The translations under genes were made by a program, and so were the position numbers. Positions 61,292 to 64,000 of a DNA stretch of 64,000 nucleotides are shown here, in pieces; positions within the stretch are counted from its first letter, which is position 1; every line of letters starts with the position of its first letter. The notes under the pieces are model-generated. The model searched no databases and was not told the origin of the DNA. It saw nothing but the letters and a program-made list of their open reading frames with translations. The DNA is from Paenibacillus algorifonticola (GTDB lineage Bacteria; Bacillota; Bacilli; Paenibacillales; Paenibacillaceae), in assembly GCF_000971975.1 (NCBI RefSeq), contig NZ_LAQO01000001.1, positions 434,001-498,000 of the forward strand, written 5' to 3'.

Positions 61292-62050
61292 TTAAATGAC
61301 CTCCAATTTATAATGCTTGCCTTTGATATAGCCTTTTGAATGAAGGGCCAGCTTGACCGTCCGTTCCGCTAGTGCTGCCGTGTTATTGTTTTTGCTCATA
61401 TGCGTCAGATAGATTTGCTCGCCGCGCCCCTGTATGAGCTTTGCCAGTGCTTCTGCTGCAGCATCATTAGACATATGCCCAATGTCAGACAGGATACGGC
61501 TTTTAAGATAATCGCCATAGCTGCCGTTCGTGAGCATATCAACATCGTGATTGCATTCGAATACATAAACGTCGCTGTGAGCCATAGCCGCGAGCATCCC
61601 GTCATTGACGCATCCTGTGTCCATCAAGACACTGACCTTTTTATCCTCCGTCCGGATGACGTAACCGAAAGGCTCCGCCGCGTCATGCGAAATGTTAAAG
61701 GCGCTGATAATCATGTGATGGGGCGAAAAAGCATGGAATCCGATACCTCCATTCGCCTTCATCACTTTTCCGCTATCAAGTCTACTGATCGACTTGAGCG
61801 TACCCTCGCTGGCGTAAATCGGAATTTTGAATTTGTCTGCGAATCCGATGCCGTCCACATGATCCCCGTGTTCATGGCTAATAAATATGGCTTCGATTTT
61901 AGTAGGATCATAGTTTTGAGCAAGCAGCAGCTTTTCAATTTTTGTTTTGGACGGCCCAACATCAATTAAGATGCTGAGCCCTTCCGTTGCCACGTAGATG
62001 CAGCTGCCCTTTTCAGAGCCGGTTGAAAGAACCTGGACCGTGGTCGTCAT
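61292..62050 (-). CDS. Metallo-beta-lactamase-fold hydrolase (YycJ-like)
   Basis: 252 residues. AIFISHEHGDHVDGIGFADK is the HxHxDH di-zinc motif; VLMDTGCVND and VYVFECNHDVDMLTNGSYGD, then LTHMSKNN supply further ligands. The fold matches YycJ/PhnP-like phosphodiesterases or nucleases. In phages it commonly sits next to RecT; a 5'-exonuclease role in recombination is plausible but unproven. Start overlaps the recT stop (TAATG). Confidence 0.88.
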   Translation of the reverse strand: MTTTVQVLSTGSEKGSCIYVATEGLSILIDVGPSKTKIEKLLLAQNYDPTKIEAIFISHEHGDHVDGIGFADKFKIPIYASEGTLKSISRLDSGKVMKANGGIGFHAFSPHHMIISAFNISHDAAEPFGYVIRTEDKKVSVLMDTGCVNDGMLAAMAHSDVYVFECNHDVDMLTNGSYGDYLKSRILSDIGHMSNDAAAEALAKLIQGRGEQIYLTHMSKNNNTAALAERTVKLALHSKGYIKGKHYKLEVI

Positions 62051-62949
62051 TATTCAAGCTCATCGCTGCCGGCTGCTTTCTCGGCAATTTCCATTTCGAT
62101 AAATTGGATAAGTTTTTTCAACTCATCCGCCGCAGCGTTTTCGCCTTTAATCTTGAGATTATCCTGTAAATATTTCGCCTTCGCCGTTTTAGACGCATGA
62201 CCGAGTTCGTCCAATTTAGCGCCGACTACCTTCCAAAGATTATCTACTTCGCTTTCGTTTTTAGGCTGGGTCGAAGGCTCTTGCGGATTTTCTGCTTTCG
62301 GTGGAGTGCTGTAATTGCCCGCTTCTTCCGTAATGTCCTTGCGAACAAACGAATCAGGAGCATCCACAGGCTGGCTTGTTTCATCGTCACCAAACTCAAG
62401 CCCGTATTGCTTTTTGAGCGCCCGCTGCTCGACATGCTTCCCGAACATGTCCGTTGTCCATTTATTCCAGTTATCTTTATTCTGACCAGTGAACATATGC
62501 TCGACCTCTGAACGATCCATAATAACCGTTACAGGGCGCTTGTTATCGCGATAGGCAATGGAGTAAGCTCCAATAATCTTCCCGCGCGGAAAACCGATTT
62601 CGTGAATCGAGACCTCCATTTCCTTTGTATCCGAGCTTTTCACCATTCGAAACTCATCGTTTTCGCATACCATCTGTGTGTCTGGCGGCTGGAATCCCTC
62701 TTTCTCACGAGCCTTGGACAGGTAAGCCTCAGCAGCAAATTGAATACGCGCAGCGTTGCCATATTTAATAAAGAAGATTTCGTTTTTGAACGGGTCCAGC
62801 TTATAAGAAGCAGCTTTGTGCGCGAACAGCAGGAATTCAGGATCAGTTGCTGTAGGGCAAAGCGAAGTACGAATAACGTCCAGAACCTCCATAGGGAATG
62901 CCTCTCTGATTTCCGGTGTCATAACTGCCAATGCTTGATTTTTACTCAT
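62050..62949 (-). CDS. recT: RecT-family single-strand annealing protein
   Basis: 299 residues. LLFAHKAASYKLDPFKNEIF, FIKYGNAARIQFAAEAYLSK and MFGKHVEQRALKKQYGLEFG are RecT/Bet family blocks. It pairs complementary single strands in phage recombination. The C-terminal 90 residues (PQEPSTQPKNESEVDNLWKV) are a linker and small helical tail. Start overlaps the upstream stop (TAATG). Confidence 0.92.
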   Translation of the reverse strand: MSKNQALAVMTPEIREAFPMEVLDVIRTSLCPTATDPEFLLFAHKAASYKLDPFKNEIFFIKYGNAARIQFAAEAYLSKAREKEGFQPPDTQMVCENDEFRMVKSSDTKEMEVSIHEIGFPRGKIIGAYSIAYRDNKRPVTVIMDRSEVEHMFTGQNKDNWNKWTTDMFGKHVEQRALKKQYGLEFGDDETSQPVDAPDSFVRKDITEEAGNYSTPPKAENPQEPSTQPKNESEVDNLWKVVGAKLDELGHASKTAKAKYLQDNLKIKGENAAADELKKLIQFIEMEIAEKAAGSDELE

Positions 62950-64000
62950 TATTGAATCACTCCATCTGCTTCGATTTGTAAATCTTGATTCAGAACTGCT
63001 CGTCCCGTGATTACCTGGTCATAGGCTGCGATAGGGCCTGTATACTCGCCGATCCCATCAATAAAGACAGGCGTAATCAAATCCGATTGCTTGAACAGTA
63101 CTTCTGTAAGTTCCAGCCCTGCTTCGATCTTCTCACCGACTGACAATGAGATATAATCCTTGCCGTCCATTTGAACGCTGAAATCAGGGTCATACTCTCC
63201 TCGTGATGCTACGAATTTAAACAGCCTGATTGATAGCCTGGTGAACTTGGATTGAATCTCAGCAGCCTGCAGCTCAGCTTCCTTGGCGCGGAATGCTTTG
63301 ATTGCATCCAATATGAACGTTGTTTCCCGTAGGCTGGCGAGCGTTGAAGCTTCTGCCTCCTCCGTCGCAGCTACCTCGGCCTCGTACTTGGCACGCTCCT
63401 TGCTCTCGCGAAGCTTAGTGAGAACAACATCGAGTTTATCCTCAATGCTCCTGACCTTCGCCTGCTGCTCTGAAACGTCGATTTGTTCAGCACCTTTGAA
63501 AAGCTCAAGAGCGTTGTCACGCTTCTTTATTAATGCGGTGTGCTTTGCACGGTATTCCAGTATGCGGCGTTCCTTGTCGGCCTTAACAGCTTCGACTGCC
63601 TCATTTTGTAGGTGCTGCTTACAGGTTCGGCATGTGTCCTGTATTGGCTCATCCTTGAGTGCAGGCCAAGCCGCGACTGAATCCTTCACCTGCTTGTCGA
63701 GCTGCTGCCAATCGTATTTAAATTCGTTGTAGAGGTTATTAACCGCCCAAGCATCAGCGACGATCTTGTCCTCGCGCTCTATGTCTGCCCTCAAAGAAGC
63801 AACCTCAGCTTCTAGCGCTACAATGTCGCCTGCCTCTGGCAACCTGTCTAGCATTTCCCTAACCTTCTTAGCCGCGCCTACCGCTTCCGTATGGGCCTTG
63901 TCCAGCTTAGGCCTTTGATCCTTGTGCATTGCTTCAAGATCATTAATGGAGTGCTTCTTGACCAACTCCGCCAGCTTGGCAGCCTGTGGGTTAAGCTCAA
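62949..64000 (-). CDS. SbcC/Rad50-like phage ATPase, N-terminus beyond window
   Basis: The frame is open to the right edge (ELNPQAAKLAELVKKHS precedes the first start-like codon), so the Walker A half is missing from view. A long coiled coil surrounds a zinc-hook-like CRTCKQHLQ. The C-terminus has the ABC signature ISLSVGEKIEAGLEL and Walker B TPVFIDGIGEYTG. This is the SbcC/Rad50 layout; phage homologues work with a nuclease and RecT in recombination. Codes the most upstream visible gene of the phage array. Confidence 0.82.
   Translation of the reverse strand, partial: ELNPQAAKLAELVKKHSINDLEAMHKDQRPKLDKAHTEAVGAAKKVREMLDRLPEAGDIVALEAEVASLRADIEREDKIVADAWAVNNLYNEFKYDWQQLDKQVKDSVAAWPALKDEPIQDTCRTCKQHLQNEAVEAVKADKERRILEYRAKHTALIKKRDNALELFKGAEQIDVSEQQAKVRSIEDKLDVVLTKLRESKERAKYEAEVAATEEAEASTLASLRETTFILDAIKAFRAKEAELQAAEIQSKFTRLSIRLFKFVASRGEYDPDFSVQMDGKDYISLSVGEKIEAGLELTEVLFKQSDLITPVFIDGIGEYTGPIAAYDQVITGRAVLNQDLQIEADGVIQ

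Overview
The window looks like chromosome of a Paenibacillus-type member of the Bacillota. Evidence: strong AGGAGG ribosome sites, sigma-A promoters, a cre site, Fur boxes, a Btr-type siderophore regulator and long regulator-rich stretches of small operons. Genus assignment is inference. Roughly 1-47.2 kb is host chromosome; 47.3-64 kb is the early half of a prophage, transcribed entirely on the minus strand.

Host part. 0-13 kb: a sugar-binding lipoprotein (cut by the window edge) divergent from a GntR/LacI-type regulator; a flavin monooxygenase; an SDR plus SMP-30-like operon divergent from a TetR regulator with a striking 18-bp inverted operator; PadR plus a frameshifted YhgE/Pip-type exporter; an ECF41 sigma factor; ArsR plus a saccharopine-dehydrogenase-like gene; a YgjP-type metallopeptidase and a GNAT. 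13-15 kb: palindromic repeats, a MITE-like element and a secreted beta-propeller. 15-23 kb: a five-gene operon (SWIM zinc finger, HEAT protein, MoxR ATPase, DUF5682, VWA) matching the E. coli yehLMPQ set. 23-32 kb: MFS/MarR, a MalT-like LuxR regulator, a tautomerase-carboxymuconolactone decarboxylase fusion with divergent LysR, Lrp and a second MFS. 32-39 kb: aldo/keto reductase, then a rifamycin phosphotransferase gene directly downstream of a HelD-type RNA polymerase helicase, a likely rifamycin-resistance pair. 39-47 kb: DUF2975/XRE pair, half-size DMT transporters around a Crp regulator, and an iron-siderophore region with Fur boxes, one intact binding protein, one Btr-like regulator and two decayed genes.

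Decay. Several host genes are broken: an AlkD-like gene, a Crp tail, the YhgE-type exporter, a LysR tail abutting an EcsC tail, an AraC regulator and a siderophore-binding lipoprotein. Several combine internal deletions with frameshifts or stops.

Prophage part. From the right edge leftward, tightly coupled genes encode SbcC-like ATPase, RecT, an MBL hydrolase, a lambda-O-like initiator containing four iterons and an A+T-rich flank (candidate origin), a G39P-like helicase loader, DnaB, DUF1064, a C5 and an N6 methyltransferase, dUTPase, YopX and a sigma-like factor. No terminase, capsid, tail or lysis genes follow; the module stops next to a 27-nt 5' piece of tRNA-Ala that still has its promoter, suggesting a deletion removed the late genes and the rest of the tRNA. 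Several small genes were found by their start/stop coupling.
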